NCBI RefSeq assembly: GCF_015330165.1
Contig: NZ_JADDXT010000002.1
Coordinates: forward strand, 1,734,504-1,798,503
DNA: 64,000 bases
Direction: 5' to 3'
Origin: Zobellia roscoffensis
GTDB lineage: Bacteria; Bacteroidota; Bacteroidia; Flavobacteriales; Flavobacteriaceae
Under the pieces are notes generated by a model. That model made no database searches. It had not been told where the DNA came from and saw nothing but the letters and a program-made list of their open reading frames with translations. This document shows positions 8,601 to 16,880 of the stretch, one piece after another; position 1 is the first letter of the stretch; each line of letters begins with the position of its first letter. Position numbers and translations under genes: made by a program.

Positions 8601-11159
8601 TATAATGTTGGAGAAAATGCTACGGTTACCTTTCCTAGTTCAGAAGGAAGTCGTGCTTTGGTTACAGTAGAGAACGGCACGGAAGTTTTAAAAAGTCTTT
8701 GGGTAGATACGGCAAAGGACGAGACAAAGTTTCAACTTGCTATAAATGAGCTCTATGCGCCCAACGTTTTTGTTCATATTTCTTTATTGCAGCCCCATGC
8801 AAGTACTTTGAACGATAACCCTATTCGGTTATATGGTGTAGTACCGATTGCTGTTGAAAACCCAGCGACAAAAATTACACCTGTTATTGCAATGCCCGAA
8901 GTCTTGCAGCCGGAAGAGACCATAACGGTTAGGGTAAGCGAGAAGAGCAAAAAGGCAATGACGTATAGTATTGCTATTGTAGACGAAGGGTTATTGGATT
9001 TAACACGCTTTCAAACTCCAGACCCATGGGGTACTTTTTATGCTCATGAAGCACTAGGTGTAAAAACATGGGATGTATTTGATGATGTTATTGGAGCTTT
9101 TGGAGGTAAAGTAAATCAGGTATTTGCTATTGGTGGTGATGGAGAATTGGCAGGTGCAAAGAATAAAAAAGCGAACAGGTTTGAACCTATGGTGGTTCAT
9201 TTGGGTCCTTTTAGCTTGAAGGAAGGGGAAGCCAAGTCACATGAATTTAAGATTCCCAAGTATGTTGGGTCTGTTAGAACCATGGTTGTTGCAGGTAATT
9301 CGCAAACCGAAGCTTACGGAATGGCCGAAAAATCAACTCCCGTTCGTAAACCTTTGATGGTATTGGCATCCTTACCTAGAAAAATCACACCTGGTGAAAC
9401 CGTAACCTTACCGGTAACGGTATTTGCAATGGAAAAGAAGGTCAAAAATGTGACTTTAAAATTGAAGGCAGACCCATCGTTCACTATTTCAGGTGATGCT
9501 ACTCAATCATTAACTTTTACACAACCAGATGAGAAAATGGCTTATTTTCAGTTGAAAGTGGCCGATTTTAAAGGGATAGGCAAAGTCATTGTTGAGGCTT
9601 CCGGTAATGGCGAAAAGGCTTCTTTTGAAATCCCTATAGATGTGGTAAACCCCAATCCGGTTACCTCAGAAATGCAAAACATCGTTTTGGAACCTAATTC
9701 CGAGCAAACCATAAACCTGGAAACTTTTGGTATCTCAGGAAGTAATTCGGCAGAAATTGAGCTTTCTACTTTGCCTCCAATGAATTTTAATGGGCGCATG
9801 CAAAACCTCATTCGCTATCCTCATGGATGTTTGGAGCAGACTACGTCTGCGGCTTTCCCACAGTTATATCTCTCGGATATTTTTGATTTGGATGGCAATA
9901 AGAAGAAAAGTATTCAGCAAAATATAGTTCGAGCTATTAAAATTTTAGGCGGTTATCAAAATGCTACAGGAGGATTTTCGTATTGGCCTGGACAGAACTA
10001 TTCCAATGATTGGGGGACTTCTTACGCCGGTCATTTTTTATTAGAGGCAGAAAAGAAGGGGTATGTGTTGCCTATAGGCTTTAAATCTAGTTGGCTAAAA
10101 TATCAGCAGAATAGTTCAAAACAATGGCGTTCGGGTATTAATAGTTCAGATTTGGCACAGGCGTATCGCCTATATTCTTTAGCGTTGTCAGGAAATGCAG
10201 ATGTATCTAGTATGAACCGGTTACGAGAAACAAGTGGTTTGTCCAGCGAGGCAAAATTCCGTTTAGCGGCTAGTTATGGATTAATTGGTCAAAACAATGT
10301 CGCCAAGGGTATTTTGAGCACGGCAAAACTTGATTTTGAAAATAACGGTTATGATTATTACACTTACGGTTCATCCGACAGAAATAGAGCAATGGCTTTA
10401 GAAACCTATGTTTTGTTAAAAGATAAAGTCAAAGCTCAGAATATGGCAAAAACAATTGCTGAACGCATCTCGGAATCTAATTGGCTGAGTACTCAGTCTA
10501 CCGCATATAGCTTGATTGCTATGGCCAAGTTTGCTAATTTGGTAGGTGGTAAGGGTATAAAAGCCGCGTTGGTTGTAAATGGAAACTCAGAAAACGTCAG
10601 TACCTCAAAGACCTTGGCAACTCGTAATATTTCCATGAAAAATGGAAGGAACACAATTGCGATTAAAAACACAGAAGCCAGTACTTTGTTTGTTTCTATT
10701 GTAAACCAAGGAATTTTACCAGTAGGTGGGGAGAAATCAATTCAGCGGAACTTAGTGGTAGAAACGGTTTTTAAAGGAAGAAACGGTTCTTTGTTAGATG
10801 TCAGTCAAATGGCGCAGGGCACGGACTTTGTTGCCGAGGTTACCTTAACGAATACTACTAGTAAAGCAGTTAAGGATATGGCGCTCACTGAAATTTTCCC
10901 TAGTGGATGGGAAATTGTGAATACGCGTTTTACTGATTTTGGGGAGTTCGCAGACAACCAGGTAACATACACAGATATTCGTGATGACCGCAGCAACTTT
11001 TATTTTGACATGGATAAAAATGAAACAAAAACATTCAGGGTGCTGTTGAATGCCTCTTATTTAGGGCGATACTATTTGCCAGGTGTTCAAGCAGAGGCTA
11101 TGTACGATAATGAATATATGGTGCGGACTAATGGTCGTTGGGTAGAAGTGGTTCAGTAA
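5640..11159 (+). CDS. Bacterial alpha-2-macroglobulin lipoprotein with thioester
   Basis: At 1839 aa this is the largest gene here. A signal peptide ends in lipobox ISAC (Cys19), so the protein is membrane-anchored. It has repeated MG-type beta domains and a bait-region-like middle part. The thioester motif GCLEQ is intact: Cys1397, Glu1399 and Gln1400, followed by an alpha-helical thioester domain (about 1400-1650) and C-terminal beta domains. The family traps proteases by a bait-triggered covalent thioester. An acidic, Tyr-rich insert (about residues 460-500) is unlike the rest, but I recall similar inserts in flavobacterial relatives. The PBP1C gene lies 1.8 kb downstream, a pairing known from proteobacteria (yfhM-pbpC). 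A hairpin terminator follows directly. Confidence 0.92.
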   Translation: MKVHLLFRFLLLFVFISACTSKKEDAANQADNLNRFQEYVGQVSHGIISAQSSVRVVLNTPIEFWNAGDELDQDLFEISPKIEAKVVALDSRTIAFVPLNGFEQDTEYKFQLNLDDIITDLPDDLGDLNFTVKTLEQQFNIYTDALQSYSKEYQYITGRLHMADVFPLDKAKQLVSGTHNGKSVSVKFDAGTEKGTEFSFKIDSLQRLDEDSKLKVSWSGERFSVDSKGEESITIPGKNNFTVLDASVDIGKNAIVSINFSDPIKKSQNFNGLVVLEQDDAVKYAVDGNTLKVYPSKDIEGTVTLEVYEGIQSADGNKLKNKFTERIAFERLKPEVRLLSNGTILPSSNNLKVNFEAVSLASIKVSVFKIYENNVLQFLQNSNLNGQGDLRAVARPIARKKITLENLSSTNGKWVAHALDLKTLITPQEGAMYRVELDFGPEDSAYGCEGSGFEVSVEDEDNFDEEKENSSWDNVENYYYDDYYYDYNWNERENPCDKSYYYNKKVGMNILASDIGVTVKKGINKSYFVAVTDILNTQPIAGAKVTFYNYQQQPLGQVVTDVEGMSVFDGDRPAYFAIAESNGQKTYVKLNDGNALSVSKFKVSGVALQKGLKGFIFGERGVWRPGDDIFLSFMLNDKAHELPENHPVKLELFDPYNKVVHREVRTNGLNNFYQFNLKTDENVPTGNWLAKISVGGATFTKSLKLETIKPNRLKIKTEFDDEILNASKSITGSMEVKWLHGAIAKNLKADITAKFNATTTTFNTFPGYVFEDPTRNFSVEDQVVFDGKVDGEGKTRFSMNPQLTTMAPGMLKAAFITKVYENGGDFSTDVFSKTYSPYNTYVGLTVPKGDKTRGMLLTDTPHTFDVVTVDEKGSPKATKSLNVTIHKVSWRWWWDTSADNLSNYSSSQYHEKVFEKTISTNASGKGNFKFELKYPEWGRYLVRVQDPNGGHAAAKTIYIDWPGWAGKSRKTDPSAATMLVFSTDKETYNVGENATVTFPSSEGSRALVTVENGTEVLKSLWVDTAKDETKFQLAINELYAPNVFVHISLLQPHASTLNDNPIRLYGVVPIAVENPATKITPVIAMPEVLQPEETITVRVSEKSKKAMTYSIAIVDEGLLDLTRFQTPDPWGTFYAHEALGVKTWDVFDDVIGAFGGKVNQVFAIGGDGELAGAKNKKANRFEPMVVHLGPFSLKEGEAKSHEFKIPKYVGSVRTMVVAGNSQTEAYGMAEKSTPVRKPLMVLASLPRKITPGETVTLPVTVFAMEKKVKNVTLKLKADPSFTISGDATQSLTFTQPDEKMAYFQLKVADFKGIGKVIVEASGNGEKASFEIPIDVVNPNPVTSEMQNIVLEPNSEQTINLETFGISGSNSAEIELSTLPPMNFNGRMQNLIRYPHGCLEQTTSAAFPQLYLSDIFDLDGNKKKSIQQNIVRAIKILGGYQNATGGFSYWPGQNYSNDWGTSYAGHFLLEAEKKGYVLPIGFKSSWLKYQQNSSKQWRSGINSSDLAQAYRLYSLALSGNADVSSMNRLRETSGLSSEAKFRLAASYGLIGQNNVAKGILSTAKLDFENNGYDYYTYGSSDRNRAMALETYVLLKDKVKAQNMAKTIAERISESNWLSTQSTAYSLIAMAKFANLVGGKGIKAALVVNGNSENVSTSKTLATRNISMKNGRNTIAIKNTEASTLFVSIVNQGILPVGGEKSIQRNLVVETVFKGRNGSLLDVSQMAQGTDFVAEVTLTNTTSKAVKDMALTEIFPSGWEIVNTRFTDFGEFADNQVTYTDIRDDRSNFYFDMDKNETKTFRVLLNASYLGRYYLPGVQAEAMYDNEYMVRTNGRWVEVVQ

Positions 11160-11182
11160 AATTTAGATGGATTGTAGAAATA

Positions 11183-11209
11183 AAAAAGACCCTTACAAAG
11201 GGTCTTTTT
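11183..11209 (+). terminator. Intrinsic terminator after alpha-2-macroglobulin
   Basis: A 10-bp perfect stem (AAAAAGACCC / GGGTCTTTTT) has a 7-nt loop; the right arm ends in the U-tract. Confidence 0.8.
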
Positions 11210-11234
11210 CTTATTTAGGTAATAGATATATGTT

Positions 11235-11654
11235 TTATTTTTTCTTGAATTTTTCTTGGTATTCGCCGTTACCTTCATTAATAGTAAGCGTTAGAATATC
11301 TCCAGAAACCTTATATTTTGCAACGGTTATATCTGAATTTCCATCGGTGCCATAATCCAATTGAACCTTTCCATTAAACAAATAAGTCCATGAACCGGAA
11401 TCGTGAGTTCCTTCTATGCAGTCACCGCTTGTACTATCTGTGCTGTGGAGTTCATAATCTAAAATGTTACCATCTTTAAATCGTAGAATATCCATGCTCT
11501 CACAGTCATTAGCAAGTTCTTCGCCTTCAGAATCTACATATGCAATATAGGACCAAGTTCCTAATAAGTCACCATCGTCACCGGAGTCGTCGGATTTACA
11601 CGAAGTTAGAATACAGCCTACGGCCATAAAAAATAATAAAATAGGTTTTTTCAT
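11235..11654 (-). CDS. Lipocalin-like lipoprotein
   Basis: This 139-aa protein has lipobox LTSC (Cys19), a short Asp/Ser/Gly-rich linker and a small beta-rich domain that begins LLGTWSY and contains the GSWTY and LTLTI strands typical of the lipocalin-like (DUF4923/DUF5004-type) lipoproteins of Bacteroidota. Two further cysteines (in NDCESM and GDCIEG) could form a disulfide. Function is unknown; it is expected at the cell envelope. It is convergent with the alpha-2-macroglobulin gene and separated from it by that gene's terminator. Confidence 0.7.
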   Translation of the reverse strand: MKKPILLFFMAVGCILTSCKSDDSGDDGDLLGTWSYIAYVDSEGEELANDCESMDILRFKDGNILDYELHSTDSTSGDCIEGTHDSGSWTYLFNGKVQLDYGTDGNSDITVAKYKVSGDILTLTINEGNGEYQEKFKKK

Positions 11655-11835
11655 TTTTTAATCTGATTTGGTGAAGTACTAAAACGTCTCTGAATTATAG
11701 AAATTACATGGGAGACCATGTTTTAGAGCAACTACCACTTTTAAAGATGAAGTTTATTGTTTAACTGTTGTTTTATTCGAGAGTTGAATAATTGGCAAGT
11801 ATAGCTTTTCTATATAATGTTAAGGCATATGGTTC

Positions 11836-12369
11836 TTAAGTACTTGCCTGCAACGTTTCTTTTTCTATTTCGCCTTTTGGGTTTATTTCTTCTTGAAGGA
11901 CATTGTCAAAAATAAATGCACCAATTTCTTTAATGGGTTCGTAAAGTATGGATTCCTGCATGGTCTCACCTTTGACAACACCTGTGGAATTATTCACACG
12001 TTCAAAGAAAATGAGTAAAGCACCTAAGATTACGGCTACTTTAACAACCCCAAAAATTCCACCAGCAACCTTGTTTAAAAGTCCTAACATAGCAAAGTTG
12101 GCTATTTTGGTTAGGAATCTTCCCGCTAATTGTACAGCAAGAACAATGACTATAAAGGTGATTACAAAAGCGGCAATATTAATATACCGTTCGTTCCATT
12201 CCATATTCTGGGAAAGGTAATCACCTGCATAATATGAGAAATGGATAGCGCCATAAATACCCGCAATTAAGGCAATAATAGAGGCAATCTCTACAAAAAG
12301 TCCGTTTTTGAGACCTTTCCAAAGTCCATATAAAAGCAGTAATCCTAAAATAATATCTAAGAAGCTCAT
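11836..12369 (-). CDS. cvpA: CvpA family membrane protein
   Basis: This 177-aa protein has four transmembrane helices and the CvpA/colicin V production family start (MSFLDIILGLLLLYGLWKGLKNG). The open frame extends 16 codons upstream, but the ATG at 12369 gives the family N-terminus and lies just behind a candidate promoter. The charged C-terminal tail (about residues 140-177) is cytoplasmic or periplasmic and poorly conserved. CvpA proteins affect envelope homeostasis and resistance to envelope stress; the mechanism is not settled. It is divergent from the small gene at 12454. Confidence 0.85.
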   Translation of the reverse strand: MSFLDIILGLLLLYGLWKGLKNGLFVEIASIIALIAGIYGAIHFSYYAGDYLSQNMEWNERYINIAAFVITFIVIVLAVQLAGRFLTKIANFAMLGLLNKVAGGIFGVVKVAVILGALLIFFERVNNSTGVVKGETMQESILYEPIKEIGAFIFDNVLQEEINPKGEIEKETLQAST

Positions 12370-12385
12370 GATTGATGTCTTTACA

Positions 12386-12417
12386 CAAAAGTAGTATTTT
12401 GATTTGTACCTTTGCAA
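12386..12417 (-). promoter_or_regulatory. Candidate promoter for cvpA
   Basis: The minus strand reads TACTTTTG (12393-12386), an exact TAnnTTTG box, with a TTG 21 nt upstream (12417-12415). The implied transcript start is about 10 nt before the cvpA ATG. Confidence 0.5.
12407..12414 (+). promoter_or_regulatory. Candidate -7 box for the 12454 gene
   Basis: TACCTTTG is an exact TAnnTTTG match, giving a leader of roughly 30 nt before the ATG at 12454. It lies inside the spacer of the opposing cvpA promoter. Confidence 0.45.
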
Positions 12418-12453
12418 CTTATATCTATTCCGCGGAATAATGCAAAAGAATTA

Positions 12454-12807
12454 ATGGCAAGAGACGAAGAGTTAAAAGAAAAATGGAATGTATTAGTGGG
12501 TAAATTATCTACTCAATTTGCTGATGGAGATACATTAGAACTTGATGCAATCATATATTTAGTAGGGGTTCAGGAACTAGGGCAATATCACAGAAAATAT
12601 AAAAAGAACGATAAATTAGACCTTATGCATATTGCTATTTGTCGTTTATTGGAGCCCTATGGTTATTATGAGTTTGAGTTTTTTGATGATGATGGTTGGC
12701 CCCATTATACCATTAAAGAAGAGTTACCCGCATTAAAGGCTGGGGAACAATCTGTTTTAATGAAAGAGGCCATTGTCGGTTATTTTGTTGATAAGGAGTA
12801 TATCTAA
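12454..12807 (+). CDS. Conserved hypothetical protein (117 aa)
   Basis: This small cytosolic protein starts at the ATG at 12454; the frame runs 14 codons further upstream from a TTG, but the candidate promoter lies inside that extension. It is acidic, predicted mostly helical, with an aromatic patch around GYYEFEFFDDDGWPHY (about residues 81-96). It has no signal peptide or membrane helix. I recognise it only as a conserved protein of unknown function in Bacteroidota. It is divergent from cvpA and is followed about 108 bp later by the PBP1C gene. Confidence 0.65.
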   Translation: MARDEELKEKWNVLVGKLSTQFADGDTLELDAIIYLVGVQELGQYHRKYKKNDKLDLMHIAICRLLEPYGYYEFEFFDDDGWPHYTIKEELPALKAGEQSVLMKEAIVGYFVDKEYI

Positions 12808-12915
12808 TGCGTTATGGTATTGACATATAGAATGTGCTGCAACCGAAACACTAGCGATTAGATTTGTTAGAAACCCTGATTTTTTGTCAATACAGGGATA
12901 ATATTTGTTTAAAAA

Positions 12916-15261
12916 ATGAAGAGGATCCGCTCATTTGGCAGAAGGCACCCAAAGAAGCTGATTTTTTTGGTAGTTTTTCTTATTGCGTATTATTTCTGTT
13001 TACCTAAAAAGTTATTTAAATCGCCCACGGCTACTGTGGTAGAAAGTAAGCAGGGCGCTTTGTTAGGCGCTATGATTGCAGATGATGGTCAATGGCGGTT
13101 TGCAGAGGTAGATAGCGTACCGTATAAGTTTAGGACTTGTATTCTTCAATTTGAAGATGCGTATTTCTACAAACATCCCGGCTTTAACCCGGCGGCTATT
13201 GTAAAGGCAGTTGGGGCCAATATAAATGCGGGTAGAACGGTACGTGGAGGCAGTACGATTACGCAACAAGTAATCAGATTGGCTAGAAGCGGTAAAACAC
13301 GTTCTTATTTTGAAAAGGGCATAGAACTGATTTTGGCAACGAGGCTGGAACTGAGTCGCTCAAAAGATGACATTCTAAAGCTTTATGCCAGTCATGCGCC
13401 TTTTGGAGGTAATGTTGTGGGTATAGAAGTGGCGGCTTGGCGTTATTTTGGGCTTCGCCCGCATCAATTGTCATGGGCAGAATCTGCTACTCTAGCAGTA
13501 TTACCAAATGCTCCAAGTCTAATTTATCCTGGTAAGAATCAGGAGAAGCTTCTGTCCAAACGTAACCGATTGTTGAAGAAACTATTTAAAGAAAAGTTGA
13601 TTGATCGTACAACCTATGATTTGGCATTGTTAGAAGGTCTTCCGCAGAAACCCTATCAACTACCAAAGGCAGCACCGCATTTAGTGCAGTATTTGGCCAA
13701 AGAAAACAAGGGCAAACGTATTAAATCTACTGTGGATGTCAACCTTCAAGCTACTATAAATGCTATAGTTCAAAAACATCATCAAAATCTAAAACAGAAT
13801 CAAGTACACAATGCCGCGGTTTTGGTTCTTGATGTCCATACGAGAAAGGTTTTGTCGTATGTTGGCAATACGCCTACTTCAAAAGAACATCAAAAAGATG
13901 TAGATATGGTGCAGGCAAACAGGAGTACCGGAAGTATCATAAAACCGTTACTATACTCCGCAATGTTAGATGCAGGCGAGCTGTTGCCAGATATGTTAGT
14001 GGCAGATATTCCAACACAAATAGCGGGATATTCGCCTGAGAATTTTAATGAAAACTACGGTGGAGCGGTAGAAGCAAAAAAGGCCTTGGCGCGTTCTTTA
14101 AATATTCCTGCAGTTCGATTGTTGAAAGAGTATGGATTAGAAAAGTTTAGAGATCAATTAGATGTTTTTCAACTTGGGGGGATTAATAAATCTGCAGATC
14201 ATTATGGGTTAACATTAATTCTAGGAGGAGCGGAAAGCAACTTGTGGGATTTGTGTAAAACATACGCTAATTTGGCGTCTACCCTAAATCATTTTAACAC
14301 AACTTCAAGCGAATATTTCAAGAATGAGTTTACGGATTTGATTTTAAAAACAAACCAGACAGTCGATTTTGGAGAATTATCGACTGAAAAAACTGTTTTT
14401 GATGCGGGCAGCATTTACCTCACTTTTGAGGCTATGAGGGAGGTGAATAGACCAGAAGGCGATGAATCTTGGCAGTTCTTCGATAGTAGTAAAGAGATTG
14501 CTTGGAAGACCGGGACTAGTTTTGGAAACAAAGATGCTTGGGCTATTGGGGTGACTGCAGACCATGTGGTCGGTATATGGTTTGGGAACGCAGATGGAGA
14601 GGGAAGACCAAATGTTACCGGAGTAACTTCTGCCGCACCCTTATTATTTGATGTTTTTGATGTGCTTCCTCAAAGCAAATGGTTCCAAAAGCCGTTAGAT
14701 GAGTTTGTAGATATCGAAGTTTGTACTCAAAGCGGATATTTAACAACAGATATTTGCCCAAAGAAGACTATTTCTATTCCTAACAAGCAGAATTATGTCT
14801 CAGAATGTAAATATCATCAAATGGTATATTTAGATCGTGCTAAACAATTTAGGGTAAATTCTTCTTGTGCGCAATTGGCTTCGGCAGTATCTGAATCTTG
14901 GTTTGTGCTTCCACCTTTAATGCAGTTTTATTATCGATCTACGCATCCAACGTATAAATCTTTACCCCCTTTCCGGAATGACTGTATCAATACTAGTGTT
15001 TCGCCAATGGAGTTTATATATCCCAAAAATGGAAACCGTATTACTTTAACCAAAGGGTTTGATGGAAAAACGAACGAGCTGATTTTGAAATTAGCGCATA
15101 CAAAGCCTGAAACGGAAGTATATTGGTACTTAGACGAGACATTTATTGGACAGACCAGAAATTTTCATGAAATAGCAATTCTTCCTAAAAAGGGGCAACA
15201 CAAAGTAATGGTTTTAGATGCCTATGGTAATGAGATGTTTGTATCAATACAGATTGAATAA
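12916..15261 (+). CDS. pbpC: Penicillin-binding protein 1C, bifunctional peptidoglycan synthase
   Basis: This 781-aa class A PBP is anchored by one N-terminal helix (about residues 14-28). The GT51 glycosyltransferase domain (about 45-225) has catalytic Glu80 in FEDAYFYKHPG and the GGSTITQQ motif at 111-118. The transpeptidase domain has Ser340-x-x-Lys343 in STGSIIKP and the K531-T-G triad. A C-terminal BiPBP_C beta domain (about 690-781) identifies the PBP1C subtype. It polymerises glycan strands in the periplasm; its transpeptidase role is debated in E. coli. It lies 1.8 kb from the alpha-2-macroglobulin gene, matching the known pairing of these two genes. Confidence 0.93.
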   Translation: MKRIRSFGRRHPKKLIFLVVFLIAYYFCLPKKLFKSPTATVVESKQGALLGAMIADDGQWRFAEVDSVPYKFRTCILQFEDAYFYKHPGFNPAAIVKAVGANINAGRTVRGGSTITQQVIRLARSGKTRSYFEKGIELILATRLELSRSKDDILKLYASHAPFGGNVVGIEVAAWRYFGLRPHQLSWAESATLAVLPNAPSLIYPGKNQEKLLSKRNRLLKKLFKEKLIDRTTYDLALLEGLPQKPYQLPKAAPHLVQYLAKENKGKRIKSTVDVNLQATINAIVQKHHQNLKQNQVHNAAVLVLDVHTRKVLSYVGNTPTSKEHQKDVDMVQANRSTGSIIKPLLYSAMLDAGELLPDMLVADIPTQIAGYSPENFNENYGGAVEAKKALARSLNIPAVRLLKEYGLEKFRDQLDVFQLGGINKSADHYGLTLILGGAESNLWDLCKTYANLASTLNHFNTTSSEYFKNEFTDLILKTNQTVDFGELSTEKTVFDAGSIYLTFEAMREVNRPEGDESWQFFDSSKEIAWKTGTSFGNKDAWAIGVTADHVVGIWFGNADGEGRPNVTGVTSAAPLLFDVFDVLPQSKWFQKPLDEFVDIEVCTQSGYLTTDICPKKTISIPNKQNYVSECKYHQMVYLDRAKQFRVNSSCAQLASAVSESWFVLPPLMQFYYRSTHPTYKSLPPFRNDCINTSVSPMEFIYPKNGNRITLTKGFDGKTNELILKLAHTKPETEVYWYLDETFIGQTRNFHEIAILPKKGQHKVMVLDAYGNEMFVSIQIE

Positions 15262-15302
15262 AATTAGATTCCTCGCTATGTAATTATTTGCTTATATTTA
15301 TT

Positions 15303-15310
15303 TATATTTG
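15303..15310 (+). promoter_or_regulatory. Candidate -7 box for glpK
   Basis: TATATTTG matches TAnnTTTG exactly and gives a leader of about 45 nt before the glpK ATG at 15362. Its -33 element is unclear. Confidence 0.4.
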
Positions 15311-15361
15311 CTGTGCTACACTATGCTACTTTGTATGGTTCAAGCCATAAACAATTATCAT

Positions 15362-16843
15362 ATGAAATACATAATATCGTTAGATCAAGGAACTACTAGT
15401 TCACGTGCTTTACTTGTGAGTCAAGATGGCCAGATACAAGGTATGGTTCAAAAAGAGTTCAAACAAATTTTTCCAAAATCAGGTTGGGTAGAACATGACC
15501 CAAAAGAAATTCTAGAAACCCAAATGGGTGTTTTGGACGAATTGTTGAAAAAGGAAAAAGTTGATGTTAATGATATTCAAGCAATAGGTATCACCAACCA
15601 ACGGGAAACCACAATGGTTTGGGATAAAACTACAGGTGAGCCTGTTTATAATGCCATTGTATGGCAAGATAAGCGTACAGCAGACATATGTGAACATTTA
15701 AAAAAGACGGGTTTAACGGAGCATGTTCGTCAGACCACAGGGTTGGTTATTGATTCTTATTTCTCCGGAACCAAGGTAAAATGGATTTTAGATAATGTTG
15801 AGGGCGCTCGTGCGAAAGCTGAAAATGGCGATTTGCTAATGGGTACTGTGGATACATGGTTGGTGTGGAATATGACCAATGGTGCAAACCATGTAACGGA
15901 TTATACTAACGCATCCCGTACAATGATTTACGATATCGTAAACCTAAAATGGGACGATAAGATGCTGAAAGCGCTTGGTATTCCTAAACTCATGCTGCCC
16001 GAGGTTAAACCATCTGCTTACCATTTTGGTGATTATGAAATTGATGGAAAGAAAATACCTATTGCGGGTATTGCTGGTGATCAACAAGCGGCACTTTTTG
16101 GACAAGGTTGTTTTAAAAAGGGTACTGCCAAAAATACATATGGTACGGGTTGTTTTATGCTTATGAACACCGGCGAAACCCCTCAGTTTAGTAAAAATGG
16201 CTTGCTTACTACCATTGCTTATGGTTTAGATGGTAAAGTGAACTATGCACTCGAGGGGAGTATTTTTATTGCAGGAGCGGCAATTCAGTGGCTTCGTGAT
16301 GGGTTAGAATTAATTGACAATGCATCGGAAACCGAGGCGTTAGCAGATTCTGTGGAAGGTGAAAACCCTGTATATGTAGTGCCTGCTTTTGCTGGCCTTG
16401 GAGCTCCATATTGGGATATGTATGCTAGAGGAGCAGTATTTGGACTTACAAGAGATACAGGTAAGGCTCATCTGGCAAAAGCGACTTTAGAGTCTTTGGC
16501 ATATCAGACAAAGGATATTCTAAAAGCAATGGAGGACGATTCGGAAATTCAACTAAAAAATCTTCGTGTAGATGGCGGGGCATGCGCTAATAACCATTTA
16601 ATGCAATTTCAGGCAGATATATTAGATTCTGAGGTGCACAGACCAGAGGTAATAGAGTCTACGGCTATGGGAGCAGCATTTTTAGCGGGTATTCAAGTAG
16701 GACTTTGGAAACAGGAAGATGTTGATCAAAATAGGCCAATGAACAGAATCTTTAAGCCTACCTTTGATCGTGTAAAACGCAAACGTTTGTACAAAAAATG
16801 GAAACAGGCCGTTGAGCGTACCAAAGGTTGGGATGATAAATAA
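15362..16843 (+). CDS. glpK: Glycerol kinase
   Basis: This 493-aa FGGY-family kinase phosphorylates glycerol with ATP to glycerol 3-phosphate in the cytosol. The N-terminal phosphate loop DQGTTSSR lies at residues 8-15, then GITNQRETT and WQDKRT, and the GTGCFMLMNTG segment in the second domain. Length fits the family (about 495-500 aa). The frame continues 18 codons upstream, but the ATG at 15362 gives the canonical MKYIISLDQGTTS start. glpD follows after 37 bp, so the two form an operon. No glycerol facilitator gene (glpF) lies beside them. Confidence 0.95.
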   Translation: MKYIISLDQGTTSSRALLVSQDGQIQGMVQKEFKQIFPKSGWVEHDPKEILETQMGVLDELLKKEKVDVNDIQAIGITNQRETTMVWDKTTGEPVYNAIVWQDKRTADICEHLKKTGLTEHVRQTTGLVIDSYFSGTKVKWILDNVEGARAKAENGDLLMGTVDTWLVWNMTNGANHVTDYTNASRTMIYDIVNLKWDDKMLKALGIPKLMLPEVKPSAYHFGDYEIDGKKIPIAGIAGDQQAALFGQGCFKKGTAKNTYGTGCFMLMNTGETPQFSKNGLLTTIAYGLDGKVNYALEGSIFIAGAAIQWLRDGLELIDNASETEALADSVEGENPVYVVPAFAGLGAPYWDMYARGAVFGLTRDTGKAHLAKATLESLAYQTKDILKAMEDDSEIQLKNLRVDGGACANNHLMQFQADILDSEVHRPEVIESTAMGAAFLAGIQVGLWKQEDVDQNRPMNRIFKPTFDRVKRKRLYKKWKQAVERTKGWDDK

Positions 16844-16880
16844 GTAATAGTAAAAACGGTACATAGAAAGACATAAAGCT

